This document shows, one piece after another, positions 56,054-64,000 of a DNA stretch of 64,000 nucleotides. Within the stretch, counting starts at the first letter, position 1, and every line of letters starts with the position of its first letter. The notes beneath the pieces are model-generated. The model was not told the origin of the DNA, searched no databases, and was given only the letters and a program-made list of their open reading frames with translations. The translations under genes were made by a program, and so were the position numbers. The stretch is from Mycobacterium colombiense (GTDB lineage: Bacteria > Actinomycetota > Actinomycetes > Mycobacteriales > Mycobacteriaceae), in assembly GCF_003284935.1 (NCBI RefSeq), contig NZ_QMEV01000024.1, forward strand, positions 1 to 64,000. Direction: 5' to 3'.

Positions 56054-59000
56054 CTAGCCGCCCAGGCAGCCGGGGCCGAGCAGCGCCTTGAGGTCCCCCA
56101 TCAGCGCCGGGGACGGCGTAACCCGAAGGGAGGCATCCAGTTCCAGCGTCGTGATCCGGTCACCGCTGATCAGCCGCAGGTGCACCTGCGCCGTGCCGGG
56201 GTGACGGGCCAGCACCTGCTTGAGCGCGGTGACCTTGTCGATGGTGCACTGCCGCGTCGGCAGGCTGACCGCCAGCGGCCGGTTCGGCTGGGCGTTGGAA
56301 AAGTCAGGCACCACAAGCTCGTTGGCGATCAGCGCGACGCGGTCGTCGCGCAGCGACACCTTCGCCTTGATCAGCACCACGACGTCGTCGGCGATGTCGG
56401 CCCCGTAGACGGAGTAGGCCTGCGGGAAGAACATCACCTCGATGCCACCGGTGAGGTCCTCCAATTGGGCCGACGCCCAGGGCATCCCATTCTTGTTGAC
56501 CCGCCGGTTGACCGACGCGAGGATGCCGCCCACCCGCACCTGCGTGTCGTTGGGGACATCGCCGTCGAGGATGGCCGGGATCTGGGTGTCGACCTGGGCG
56601 GTCAGCAGATGCGCCACCTGGTTGAGCGGGTGCCCGGACACGTAGAGCCCCAGCATTTCTCGCTCCAGGGCCAGCTTGTGCTTGTCCTCCCACTCGTCGT
56701 CGGGCACCTTGATGTTGAACACGGAGTCGATGCCGCCACCATCGCCGTCGCCGCCGAACAGGTCGAACTGGCCCATGGCCTCGGCCTTCTTGGTGCCCAG
56801 CACCGAGTCGACCGCGTCGGTGTGCACCAGGAACAGGCCCTTGCGGGCGTGCCCCAGCGAGTCGAAGGCGCCGGCCTTGATCAACGACTCGGTGACCTTC
56901 TTGTTGCAGGCCGCCACGTCGATCTTGTTCAGGTAGTCCGAGAAGTCGGTGAACTTGCCCTTGCCGTTGCGGGTGCCGATCAGCGAGCCGACCACGTTGG
57001 CGCCGACGTTGCGCACCGCGCCCAGCCCGAAGCGGATGTCCTGGCCCACCGAGGCGAAGTTCACCAGGGACTCGTTGACGTCGGGCGGCAGCACCGTGAT
57101 GCCGAGCTTGCGGCAGTCGGCCAGGTAGACCGCGGCCTTGTCCTTGTCGTCACCCACCGACGTCAGCAGGCCGGCCATGTACTCGGCCGGATAGTTGGCC
57201 TTCAGGTAGGCCGTCCAATAGGAGACCAGGCCGTAGCCGGCCGCGTGCGACTTGTTGAACGCGTACCCGGCGAACGGAAGGATGGTGTCCCACAGGGCTT
57301 TCACCGCTTTTTCGGAGAAGCCGTTGGCGGTCATGCCGTCGTAGAAGCCCTTGTACTCGGCCTCGAGGACCTCGAGTTTCTTCTTACCCATCGCCTTGCG
57401 CAGCGCGTCGGCCTTGCCCATCGTGTAGGAGGCGACCTTCTGGGCGATGAACATGATCTGCTCTTGGTAGACGATCAGGCCGTAGGTCTCGGCCAGGATC
57501 TCGCGCAGCGGCTCTTCCAGCTCCGGATGGATCGGCTTGACCGCCTGGCGACCGTTCTTGCGGTCGGCGTAATCGTTGTGGGCGTTCATGCCCATCGGGC
57601 CCGGACGGTACAGCGCCAGCACCGCGACGATGTCGTTGAATTCGGTGGGCTGCATGCGGCGCAACAGATCTCGCATCGGCCCGCCGTCGAGCTGGAACAC
57701 GCCCAGGGTGTCGCCGCGGCCGAGTAGCTCGTAGGTGGGCTTGTCGTCCAGCGGCACCGACTCCAGGTCGAGGTCAATTCCCCTGTTGGACTTGATGTTT
57801 TCCAGCGCGTCGCCGATGATCGTCAGGTTGCGCAGGCCCAGGAAGTCCATCTTCAGCAGGCCGATGGCCTCGCAGGACGGGTAGTCCCAGCCGGTGATGA
57901 TCGCCCCGTCCTGGGGCCGCTTCCACAGCGGGATGGCCTCGGTCAGCGGCTCGCTGCTCATGATCACCGCGCACGCGTGCACGCCGGCGTTGCGGATCAG
58001 GCCCTCCAGGCCCCGCGCGGTCTGATAGATGGTGCGCACGTCCGGATCGGTTTCGATCAGGCCGCGGACCTCGGCGGCCTCCTTGAACCGCTCATGGGCC
58101 GGGTCGGTGATGCCCGACAGCGGAATGTCTTTCGCCATGATCGGCGGCGGCAGCGCCTTGGTGATCCGGTCGGCGATCGCGAATCCGGGCTGGCCGTAGT
58201 GGATGCGCGCCGAATCCTTCAGCGCGGCTTTGGTTTTGATGGTGCCGAAGGTGATCACCTGCGCGACGCGGTCCGAACCCCACTTCTCGGCCGCGTAGCG
58301 CACCATCTCGCCGCGACGACGGTCGTCGAAGTCGATGTCGATGTCGGGCGCCGACGGGCGTTCGGGGTTGAGGAACCGCTCGAACAGCAGACCGTGCGGA
58401 ATCGGGTCGATGTTGGTGATGCCCAGCGCGTAGGCCACCAACGAGCCCGCCGCCGAGCCACGGCCCGGACCCACCCGGATGTCGACCGAGCGCGCGTAGT
58501 TGATCAGGTCGGCGACGATCAGGAAGTAGGACGGGAAACCCTTGTCGCAGATGACCTTGATCTCGTACTCGGCCCGGTCGATGTAGTCCTGGCCCACCCC
58601 GGAGGGGAACCGGCGCTGCAGCCCGGCGAGCACCTCGTGGTGCAGCCAGCTGGCCTGGTCGTGCCCCTCGGGGACCGGGAAGATCGGCATCCGGTCGCGC
58701 GGCGCCCACACCTCGTCGTAGGACTGCACCCGCTCGGCGATCAGCAGGGTGGAGTCACACGCGCCGGGAACCTCGTCGTCCCAGATCTCGCGCATGTCGG
58801 CGGCCGACTTCAGGTAGTAGCCGTCGCCGTCGAACTTGAACCGGTTGGGGTCCGACAGCGTCTTGCCGGTCTGCACGCACAGCAGCGCCTCGTGGTTGTG
58901 GGCGGCGTCGCGGGTGACGTAGTGGCAGTCGTTGGTGGCCAGCGGCGGGATGCCCAGCTTGCGGCCGATCTCGAGCAGCCCTTCGCGGACCCGTTGCTCG

Positions 59001-59593
59001 ATGGACAGCCCGTGGTCCATCAGCTCCAGGAAGTAGTTGTCGGCGCCGAAGATCTCGCGCCACTTGGCGGCCGATTCCAGCGCCTCGCGCTCGTGCCCCA
59101 GCCGTAGCCGGGTCTGCACCTCGCCCGAGGGGCAGCCGGTGGTGGCGATGATGCCCTCGGCGTGTTCGGCGATGATCTCGGCGTCCATCCGCGACCACTT
59201 GCCCAGCTGGCCCTCGAACGAGGCCAGCGAGGACAGCTTGAACAGGTTGCGCAGGCCGGTGGCGTTCTCGGCCATCATCGTCATGTGCGTGTAGGAGCCG
59301 CTGCCCGACACGTCGTCGGACTTCTGGCCGGGGTCACCCCACAGGATCCGCCGGGTGTCGAAGCGCGAGGCCGGCGCGATGTACGCCTCGACGCCGATGA
59401 TGGGCTTGATCCCGGCCTTGGTCGCCGCGTTGTAGAACTCGCTGGCGCCGAACATGTTTCCGTGATCGGTCATCCCGACCGCGGGCATTCCCAGCCGGTC
59501 CACCTCGGCCAGCATCGGCCCGATCTTCGCGGCACCGTCCAACATCGAATACTCGGTGTGGTTATGCAGGTGCACGAAGGACGAGTGGTTCAT
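56054..59593 (-). CDS. dnaE1: Replicative DNA polymerase III alpha subunit DnaE1
   Basis: 1179 residues, the chromosomal replicase. Order: PHP domain ([26 protein letters not shown]), which in mycobacterial DnaE1 is the active 3'-5' proofreading exonuclease; palm with the catalytic [15 protein letters not shown] (about 416-430); fingers and thumb with [12 protein letters not shown] and AYALGITN; helix-hairpin-helix [34 protein letters not shown] fold near residue 1000. All PHP metal residues in view are intact. ATG 59593 has no strong ribosome site. PPE21, which precedes it in H37Rv, is not here. Confidence 0.97.
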   Translation of the reverse strand: MNHSSFVHLHNHTEYSMLDGAAKIGPMLAEVDRLGMPAVGMTDHGNMFGASEFYNAATKAGIKPIIGVEAYIAPASRFDTRRILWGDPGQKSDDVSGSGSYTHMTMMAENATGLRNLFKLSSLASFEGQLGKWSRMDAEIIAEHAEGIIATTGCPSGEVQTRLRLGHEREALESAAKWREIFGADNYFLELMDHGLSIEQRVREGLLEIGRKLGIPPLATNDCHYVTRDAAHNHEALLCVQTGKTLSDPNRFKFDGDGYYLKSAADMREIWDDEVPGACDSTLLIAERVQSYDEVWAPRDRMPIFPVPEGHDQASWLHHEVLAGLQRRFPSGVGQDYIDRAEYEIKVICDKGFPSYFLIVADLINYARSVDIRVGPGRGSAAGSLVAYALGITNIDPIPHGLLFERFLNPERPSAPDIDIDFDDRRRGEMVRYAAEKWGSDRVAQVITFGTIKTKAALKDSARIHYGQPGFAIADRITKALPPPIMAKDIPLSGITDPAHERFKEAAEVRGLIETDPDVRTIYQTARGLEGLIRNAGVHACAVIMSSEPLTEAIPLWKRPQDGAIITGWDYPSCEAIGLLKMDFLGLRNLTIIGDALENIKSNRGIDLDLESVPLDDKPTYELLGRGDTLGVFQLDGGPMRDLLRRMQPTEFNDIVAVLALYRPGPMGMNAHNDYADRKNGRQAVKPIHPELEEPLREILAETYGLIVYQEQIMFIAQKVASYTMGKADALRKAMGKKKLEVLEAEYKGFYDGMTANGFSEKAVKALWDTILPFAGYAFNKSHAAGYGLVSYWTAYLKANYPAEYMAGLLTSVGDDKDKAAVYLADCRKLGITVLPPDVNESLVNFASVGQDIRFGLGAVRNVGANVVGSLIGTRNGKGKFTDFSDYLNKIDVAACNKKVTESLIKAGAFDSLGHARKGLFLVHTDAVDSVLGTKKAEAMGQFDLFGGDGDGGGIDSVFNIKVPDDEWEDKHKLALEREMLGLYVSGHPLNQVAHLLTAQVDTQIPAILDGDVPNDTQVRVGGILASVNRRVNKNGMPWASAQLEDLTGGIEVMFFPQAYSVYGADIADDVVVLIKAKVSLRDDRVALIANELVVPDFSNAQPNRPLAVSLPTRQCTIDKVTALKQVLARHPGTAQVHLRLISGDRITTLELDASLRVTPSPALMGDLKALLGPGCLGG

Positions 59594-59655
59594 AGGGACG
59601 CCAGTCTATGACCGCGGACCGACACTAGTTGGGCGTGTCGCCGCGTGTGTTGCGA

Positions 59656-60093
59656 TCAGTCGCCGGCGTACAACTCGACGAAGTTCTTCAGCGACTTCTG
59701 GACGTCGCCCTTGACGGCGCGGGCCGCCGCGGAGCCCACCGGACCGAACAGCGCCCGTCCTCCCAGTTCCAGGCGCAGACCCAGCGTCGAGCCCTCGGCG
59801 GTGGGTTGCACGGTGAGCGTGACGGTGTATTTGGCGCCACCCTTGCCGGATCCCGACATCGCCACCTCGTGCGGCGGGTCCCAGGTGGTCACGGTCCAGG
59901 TCACGCGGTTGCGGAAGCCCTTGGCCCGCGCCACGCCGACGATCTGGGTGCCCTCGGCGATGTCGTCGGGCAGCTCGCTGCGCCATCCCTCGTGCACGGT
60001 CAGCCAGTCGCCCAGGTCCGACAGGTCGGAGACGCGGTCCCACATGTCCTGCGGGGTCATCGGGACATCGGCGGTCAGATCCACGGCGGCCAC
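59656..60093 (-). CDS. SRPBCC-fold (polyketide cyclase/START-like) protein
   Basis: 145 residues, corresponding to Rv1546. The helix-grip fold is suggested by [31 protein letters not shown], alternating strands ([47 protein letters not shown]) and a long C-terminal helix ending FVELYAGD. Binds an unknown hydrophobic ligand. GTG start. It lies 62 nt upstream of dnaE1 on the same strand. Confidence 0.82.
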   Translation of the reverse strand: MAAVDLTADVPMTPQDMWDRVSDLSDLGDWLTVHEGWRSELPDDIAEGTQIVGVARAKGFRNRVTWTVTTWDPPHEVAMSGSGKGGAKYTVTLTVQPTAEGSTLGLRLELGGRALFGPVGSAAARAVKGDVQKSLKNFVELYAGD

Positions 60094-60165
60094 CGCCCGA
60101 GCCTAGCGCCCGCGTCGTGCGCCACCTGCGCGCGATGCGCCGCCCCATTCCTCGAGACTGCATCC

Positions 60166-60196
60166 ACGCACACCCGTCCCGGCGTGTCGTGTGCGT
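60166..60196. repeat. Hairpin with GTGTGCGT arm
   Basis: ACGCACAC (60166-60173) and GTGTGCGT (60189-60196) form a perfect 8-bp inverted repeat with a 15-nt loop, in the 148-nt gap between the SRPBCC gene and the upstream dehydrogenase gene. It shares the GTGTGCG word with the elements at 14913 and 55963. The rest of the gap shows no gene. Confidence 0.5.
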
Positions 60197-60241
60197 AGGT
60201 TCAGTGTCGCGGCCTCTCACGTTGATCCGCGACCGGATCGC

Positions 60242-61045
60242 TCAGGTCTTGGGGCCGCCGCGGAATCGATTGCCGATCCGGATGCCGGGCAACAGCAGGC
60301 TGCGCGGCGCGAACCGCCCGCCGGTGCTGACCACCTTGGGCACCACCCCGGGCACCACCGTGCGACGGCCGGACAGCATGCCGCCGATGGCCGCCTCGGC
60401 CACGTCGCGCGGCGAGACCTGCGCGATGGGGATGCTGAACCGTTCGGCGTTGGCGATCTCGGCCCACTCGGTCGGCACCGGCCCCGGGCACAGGCAGGTG
60501 ACCGACACGCCCGTCCCGTGCAGCTCCTCGTGCACCGCTTCGGAAAACGTCTGCACGAACGCCTTGGTGGCCGAGTACACCGCCATGTAGGGAACCGGCT
60601 GAAATCCGGCGATCGACGCGATGTTCATCACCGCGCCCGCCCCCCGCGACACCATGCCCGGCAGCGTCGCGTGGGTGAGTTCCATCAACGCCAGCGCGTT
60701 GAGGGTCACCTCTTCGCTCTCGCGTTCCAGCGGCAGTTCGTGAAACACCCCGCTGGTGCCGAAACCGGCGCTGTTACACAGGCCGGCGATCGGTTCGGTG
60801 CGCAACCGGCTCGCCAGTTTGGCCCGGGCCTTGCTGTCGCCCAGGTCCAGCGGCAGCACCTCGACGGCGACCGAATACTCCTGGCCCACCTCGTTGGCCA
60901 GTTCGTCGAGGCGCTCGCGGCGGCGGGCGACCAGCAGCAGCGGGAAGCCGCGACGGGCCAATCCGCGAGCCAGTTCGGCGCCGATACCGGACGAGGCGCC
61001 GGTGATGACAACGGTGGTCTGCAGGTCAGGTTTCGGAAGGCTCAT
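60242..61045 (-). CDS. Short-chain dehydrogenase/reductase (Rv1544 type)
   Basis: 267 residues of the classical SDR fold. Cofactor motif TGASSGIGAELA at residues 15-26, NSAG near 90 (one position changed from NNAG), catalytic Ser in NIASIAGF and Tyr-x3-Lys in YSATKAF. LVARRRERLDELA after the second strand suggests NADP preference. It is probably a ketoacyl or other lipid reductase. Four nt after the next SDR gene, so the two are co-expressed. Confidence 0.88.
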   Translation of the reverse strand: MSLPKPDLQTTVVITGASSGIGAELARGLARRGFPLLLVARRRERLDELANEVGQEYSVAVEVLPLDLGDSKARAKLASRLRTEPIAGLCNSAGFGTSGVFHELPLERESEEVTLNALALMELTHATLPGMVSRGAGAVMNIASIAGFQPVPYMAVYSATKAFVQTFSEAVHEELHGTGVSVTCLCPGPVPTEWAEIANAERFSIPIAQVSPRDVAEAAIGGMLSGRRTVVPGVVPKVVSTGGRFAPRSLLLPGIRIGNRFRGGPKT

Positions 61046-61049
61046 GGTC

Positions 61050-62090
61050 TCACCAATGTATCCCGCGGGTGGCCCGCACGAAGTTCTCGCTGCGCTTATC
61101 GAATTCCGTTGTGTCGTTTGGTGATTCATCCCCCTTGGCGGCGCTGGAGTCGCTGAACATGGCGAACGCGCGGTTGCGCACCCGGTCCATCACCGCCGGA
61201 TTGACCGCATCGGCGACGGCGGCGAACTGCCCGAAGGGTGAGCTGGCGCGGCGGGGCCGGTGCACGATCGCGTCGCCGATCACCCCCGCGGCCTGCTCGG
61301 GCGTGAGCGCCGGGAACTTGTCGTAGAGCGTGGTCGGGCTGATCATCGGCGTGCGCACCAGCGCCATGTGCACGGTGGTGAACTTGACGCCGTCGTTCAC
61401 CGTCTCGGCCTGCAGCGAGTCGCACAGGCTGTCCAGCGCTGCCTTGCTGGCGATGTAGGCCCCGAAGCGCGGCGCGCGGGTCTGCACGCCCACCGAGGAG
61501 ACGTTGACGATGTGGCCGAAGCCGCGTTCCCGCATGCCGGGGATGAACTTGAGGATCAGCTGGACCGCGCCCAGATAATTCAGCTGCATGGTCCGCTGAT
61601 AGTCGTGGATCCGGTCGTAGGACAGCTCGAGGGAGCGCCGGATCGACCGCCCGGCGTTGTTGATCAGGATGTCGACGCCGCCCAGCTCGCTGAGCACCTG
61701 GTCGGCCATGGCGGCGATGGCGTCCATGTCGGACAGGTCGCACGGGTAGACGTGCGCGGTCCCACCGCTCTCGCGGATCTCGTCGGCGACCTTCTCCAGG
61801 TTCTCCCGGGTGCGGGCGACCAGCGCCGCAATCCCCCCGGCCTCGGCGATCTTCTTCGCCGCGGCCTCACCGATGCCCGACGATCCCCCGGTGATCAGGA
61901 CCGTCTTGCCCGTGACGGCCTCCTCGAGCGTGCGGCCCCGCACCGCGTCGAGCAGATTCCTCAGGTAGAACGGCCGGTACCGTCCCGCCGAGTTCGGGGT
62001 GTTGACGATGTGAGAGACCGCCGCGAGCGGCTTTTCCACCAGGTTCCCGAGCGAGTTCTCCACCAAGTTCGTTAAGTCACCAAGGTTCAT
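61050..62090 (-). CDS. SDR-type fatty acyl-CoA reductase-like protein (Rv1543 type)
   Basis: 346 residues. An N-terminal segment of about 60 residues (MNLGDLTNLVENSLGNLVEKPL) precedes the SDR domain: TGKTVLITGGSSGIGEAAAKKIA, INNAGRSIRR, NVSSVGVQTRAPRFGAYIASKAALD (Ser and Tyr-x3-Lys). Its M. tuberculosis counterpart was linked to fatty-alcohol formation for wax esters (from memory). GGAGCG precedes the ATG. Head of a two-gene unit with the following SDR. Confidence 0.87.
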   Translation of the reverse strand: MNLGDLTNLVENSLGNLVEKPLAAVSHIVNTPNSAGRYRPFYLRNLLDAVRGRTLEEAVTGKTVLITGGSSGIGEAAAKKIAEAGGIAALVARTRENLEKVADEIRESGGTAHVYPCDLSDMDAIAAMADQVLSELGGVDILINNAGRSIRRSLELSYDRIHDYQRTMQLNYLGAVQLILKFIPGMRERGFGHIVNVSSVGVQTRAPRFGAYIASKAALDSLCDSLQAETVNDGVKFTTVHMALVRTPMISPTTLYDKFPALTPEQAAGVIGDAIVHRPRRASSPFGQFAAVADAVNPAVMDRVRNRAFAMFSDSSAAKGDESPNDTTEFDKRSENFVRATRGIHW

Positions 62091-62374
62091 CGGCAATCGC
62101 TCCTGATGATGTGAGCCCCCCGACCGCAACTGGCCTGCCCGATGGCCACGACCGCCTTACGGGGCTGGGCGAGTGATGTGACGTGCATCATTAAGCCAAC
62201 CTAGGGCATCATCGCGCCGCCGTGCCGCCGATTGCCGTCATGTATCCCGACCCCCACCCTCACGCGTCGCCGAGAACACCCGTCAGCCGTGGGCAATCAC
62301 CCTGTTACACAACGCAATCCGGGCGTGATCGCGGATAAACCGACGGGCAACGCCGAAATGTTCCAATCGTGGTC

Positions 62375-62779
62375 ATGAAAATTCTGGCGCGCTTCCGCAA
62401 GGCCGCACCGGCACCCATCTACGACCGGATCGGTGGGCACGAGGCGATCGAAGTCGTGGTCGAGGACTTCTACGTCCGGGTGCTTGCCGACGCGCAGCTG
62501 TCCGGCTTTTTCACCGGCACGAACATGAGCCGCCTCAAGGGCAAACAGGTGGAGTTCTTCGCCGCGGCCCTGGGCGGCCCGGAGCCCTACACCGGCGCGC
62601 CGATGAAGCAGGTGCACCAGGGTCGCGGGATCACCATGCGCCACTTCAGTTTGGTGGCCGGGCATTTGGCCGACGCGCTGGCCGCCGCCGGGGTGCCGTC
62701 CGAGACGGTGACCGAGATACTCGGCGCGATCGCCCCGCTGGCCCCCGAGATCGCCACGGCCGAAACCACCACGGTGTGA
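62375..62779 (+). CDS. glbN: Group I truncated hemoglobin GlbN
   Basis: 134 residues of the 2-on-2 globin fold. [25 protein letters not shown] is the N-terminal conserved block (B-helix Tyr and E-helix Gln for distal ligand control: DFYVRV and KGKQVEFF), and the proximal His is in [10 protein letters not shown]. In M. tuberculosis HbN detoxifies nitric oxide by dioxygenation. The ATG 62375 aligns with the known N-terminus; a GTG 6 nt upstream is an alternative. The 284 nt upstream, back to the divergent SDR gene, hold no gene that I can see. Confidence 0.94.
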   Translation: MKILARFRKAAPAPIYDRIGGHEAIEVVVEDFYVRVLADAQLSGFFTGTNMSRLKGKQVEFFAAALGGPEPYTGAPMKQVHQGRGITMRHFSLVAGHLADALAAAGVPSETVTEILGAIAPLAPEIATAETTTV

Positions 62780-62837
62780 ACGCGCCGGCGGTCTCGCGTC
62801 GGTGACACCGGCTCGCCGCGCGGCGACAATGCTATGC

Positions 62838-63596
62838 ATGTCCCGCACATTTGACGACCTGATCGCGGAGGCGGACGCCGCCCCACTCGACGGTTGGGAT
62901 TTTTCCTGGTTGGACGGCCGGGCCACCGAGGAACGTCCGTCGTGGGGCTACCAGCGGCTGCTGCGCGCCAGGTTGGCGACGGTGTCGGCCGCGCTGGACA
63001 TTCACACCGGCGGCGGTGAGGTGCTCTCCGGCGCGGCACCGTTCCCGCCCACCATGGCGGCCATCGAGACGTGGCCCCCCAACGCGGCCCTGGCCACCCG
63101 TCGCCTGCATCCGCTCGGCGCGGTGGTGGTCGCGACCCGCGACGAACCGCCGCTGCCGTTCGGCGATGACGCGTTCGACCTGGTGACCACGCGGCATCCG
63201 ATCTCCGTCTGGTGGTCGGAGATCCTGCGGGTGCTGCGCCCCGGCGGCACCTACTTCGCGCAGCAGATCGGCCCCGCCACCCTGGGCGAGTTGGTCGAAT
63301 ACTTCATCGGGCCGCAGCCGGAGAAATGGACCGAGTTTCACCCGGACACCGTGCGCGCGCAGGCCGAGGCGGCCGGGCTGCAGATCGTCGACATCCGCAT
63401 GGAGCGGATGCGGGCCGAGTTCTTCGACATCGGCGCGGTCGTGTACTTCCTGCGCAAGGTGATCTGGACGGTGCCCGACTTCACCGTGCAGCGGTATCGC
63501 GACCGGCTGGCCGAACTGCACGAGCGCATCGAATCCGACGGGCCGTTCGTCGGCCACTCCGTGCGCCTGCTCGTCGAGGCCCGCAAGCCGGCGTGA
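62838..63596 (+). CDS. Class I SAM-dependent methyltransferase
   Basis: 252 residues. The Rossmann pieces are VSAALDIHTGGGEVLSG (motif I, with Gly-rich turn), ALATRRLHPLGAVVV, LPFGDDAFDLVTTRHPISVWWSEILRVLRPGGTYFAQQI and AAGLQIVDIRMERM. Substrate unknown. A GACAAT -10-like box ends 7 nt before the ATG, so the mRNA may be leaderless. It occupies the position downstream of glbN where M. tuberculosis has the lipoprotein gene lprI. Confidence 0.85.
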   Translation: MSRTFDDLIAEADAAPLDGWDFSWLDGRATEERPSWGYQRLLRARLATVSAALDIHTGGGEVLSGAAPFPPTMAAIETWPPNAALATRRLHPLGAVVVATRDEPPLPFGDDAFDLVTTRHPISVWWSEILRVLRPGGTYFAQQIGPATLGELVEYFIGPQPEKWTEFHPDTVRAQAEAAGLQIVDIRMERMRAEFFDIGAVVYFLRKVIWTVPDFTVQRYRDRLAELHERIESDGPFVGHSVRLLVEARKPA

Positions 63597-63597
63597 G

Positions 63598-64000
63598 TCA
63601 GCCCTCGTCGCGCAGCACGTTCAGTGCGTGCTGCAGGTCGGGCGGGTAGGGGCTGACGATCTCCATCCGCCTGCCGTCGGCCGGATGGGCGAACGACAGC
63701 GAGCGGGCGTGCAGCCATTGCCGTTCCAGGCCAAGCTTTTTCGCGAGCTTGGGGTCGGCGCCGTAGACGAGGTCGCCGCAGCAGGGGTGATGCAGCGCGG
63801 AGAAATGCACCCGGATCTGGTGCGTGCGGCCGGTTTCCAGGTGCACGTCGAGCAGGCTGGCGGCGACGAACGCCTCCACGGTGTCGTAGTGGGTGAGGCT
63901 GTGCCGGCCGTCCTTGGTGACCGCGAACTTCCATTCGCCGCCGCGGTGCCGCCCGATCGGGGCGTCGATGGTCCCGCTGGACGGGTCCGGATGTCCTTGC
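63598..64000 (-). CDS. RluA/RluD-family pseudouridine synthase (N-terminal part beyond window)
   Basis: The last 133 codons of a 23S rRNA-type pseudouridine synthase, corresponding to Rv1540. Visible are [82 protein letters not shown], all RluA-family signatures. The catalytic Asp motif (HRLDxxTSG) lies upstream, outside the window. Ends 1 nt from the convergent methyltransferase stop. Confidence 0.92.
   Translation of the reverse strand, partial: QGHPDPSSGTIDAPIGRHRGGEWKFAVTKDGRHSLTHYDTVEAFVAASLLDVHLETGRTHQIRVHFSALHHPCCGDLVYGADPKLAKKLGLERQWLHARSLSFAHPADGRRMEIVSPYPPDLQHALNVLRDEG

Overview
The window is very GC-rich and looks like the chromosome of a slow-growing mycobacterium. Gene content and order match, in reverse orientation, the segment that M. 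tuberculosis H37Rv numbers from about Rv1614 (lgt) down to Rv1540 (an RluD-type pseudouridine synthase). Several accessory segments differ from H37Rv, and a non-tuberculous species, perhaps of the M. avium complex, is the best guess. Species assignment and all H37Rv comparisons are from memory of the families, not from a search. I see no rRNA, tRNA, insertion sequence, prophage or CRISPR array.

Layout. 1-6176: tryptophan operon on the minus strand (trpE, a Trp-associated membrane protein, trpC, trpB, trpA) running into a truncated lgt. 6240-7793: bcpB and chaA, convergent. 7896-14379: histidine operon on the minus strand (hisD-hisC-hisB-hisH-hisA/priA-impA-hisF-hisI), mostly joined by 4-nt start/stop overlaps. 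14476-19308: a Ddn-family protein, then the nadA-nadB-nadC NAD operon facing its Nudix-type repressor gene nrtR across an operator/promoter that contains a perfect inverted repeat. 19452-30467: a lipase, then the biotin genes in two blocks (bioB with the auxiliary factor bsaP; bioA-bioF-bioD). These blocks are separated by an unusual group: a small membrane protein followed by a tight three-gene operon (His-motif membrane protein, cupredoxin-like lipoprotein, second polytopic protein). 30530-32142: a membrane protein, a structured intergenic leader and a RipD-like catalytically dead NlpC/P60 protein with a Gln/Pro repeat tail. 32286-40765: a surface acyltransferase with a C-terminal SGNH domain and the trehalose operon treX-treY-treZ, followed at once by a Mug-like DNA glycosylase. 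41441-49698: an accessory stretch with a MocR/flavin-oxidoreductase divergent pair, PAP2 phosphatase, ilvA, a Ddn-family protein, a TetR-controlled monooxygenase operon and a DUF6065-like protein. 49818-55951: plsB-like and intact fadD11-like lipid genes, then a MerR-centred divergent cluster (glyoxalase, MerR, F420-type oxidoreductase, metallo-beta-lactamase fold). 56054-64000: dnaE1, a SRPBCC protein, two short-chain dehydrogenases, truncated hemoglobin glbN, a methyltransferase and the 3' part of a pseudouridine synthase gene.

How it fits together. Most of the window is housekeeping anabolism (Trp, His, NAD, biotin, Ile, trehalose) in compact operons. Two dual-function points link pathways: PriA probably serves both His and Trp synthesis, and BsaP serves BioB. 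Regulation is readable at several divergent promoters: the NrtR-type dyad at 18548-18570, overlapping -10 boxes with a dyad at 42961-42974, twin TetR-type palindromes at 46971-47029, and a MerR-type dyad at 54529-54551. The least explained item is the three-gene operon at 23197-26757, which I read as a candidate copper- or haem-linked membrane system. Structured elements sharing the word GTGTGCG sit in gaps at 14913-14989, 55963-56018 and 60166-60196 and are not explained by any gene.
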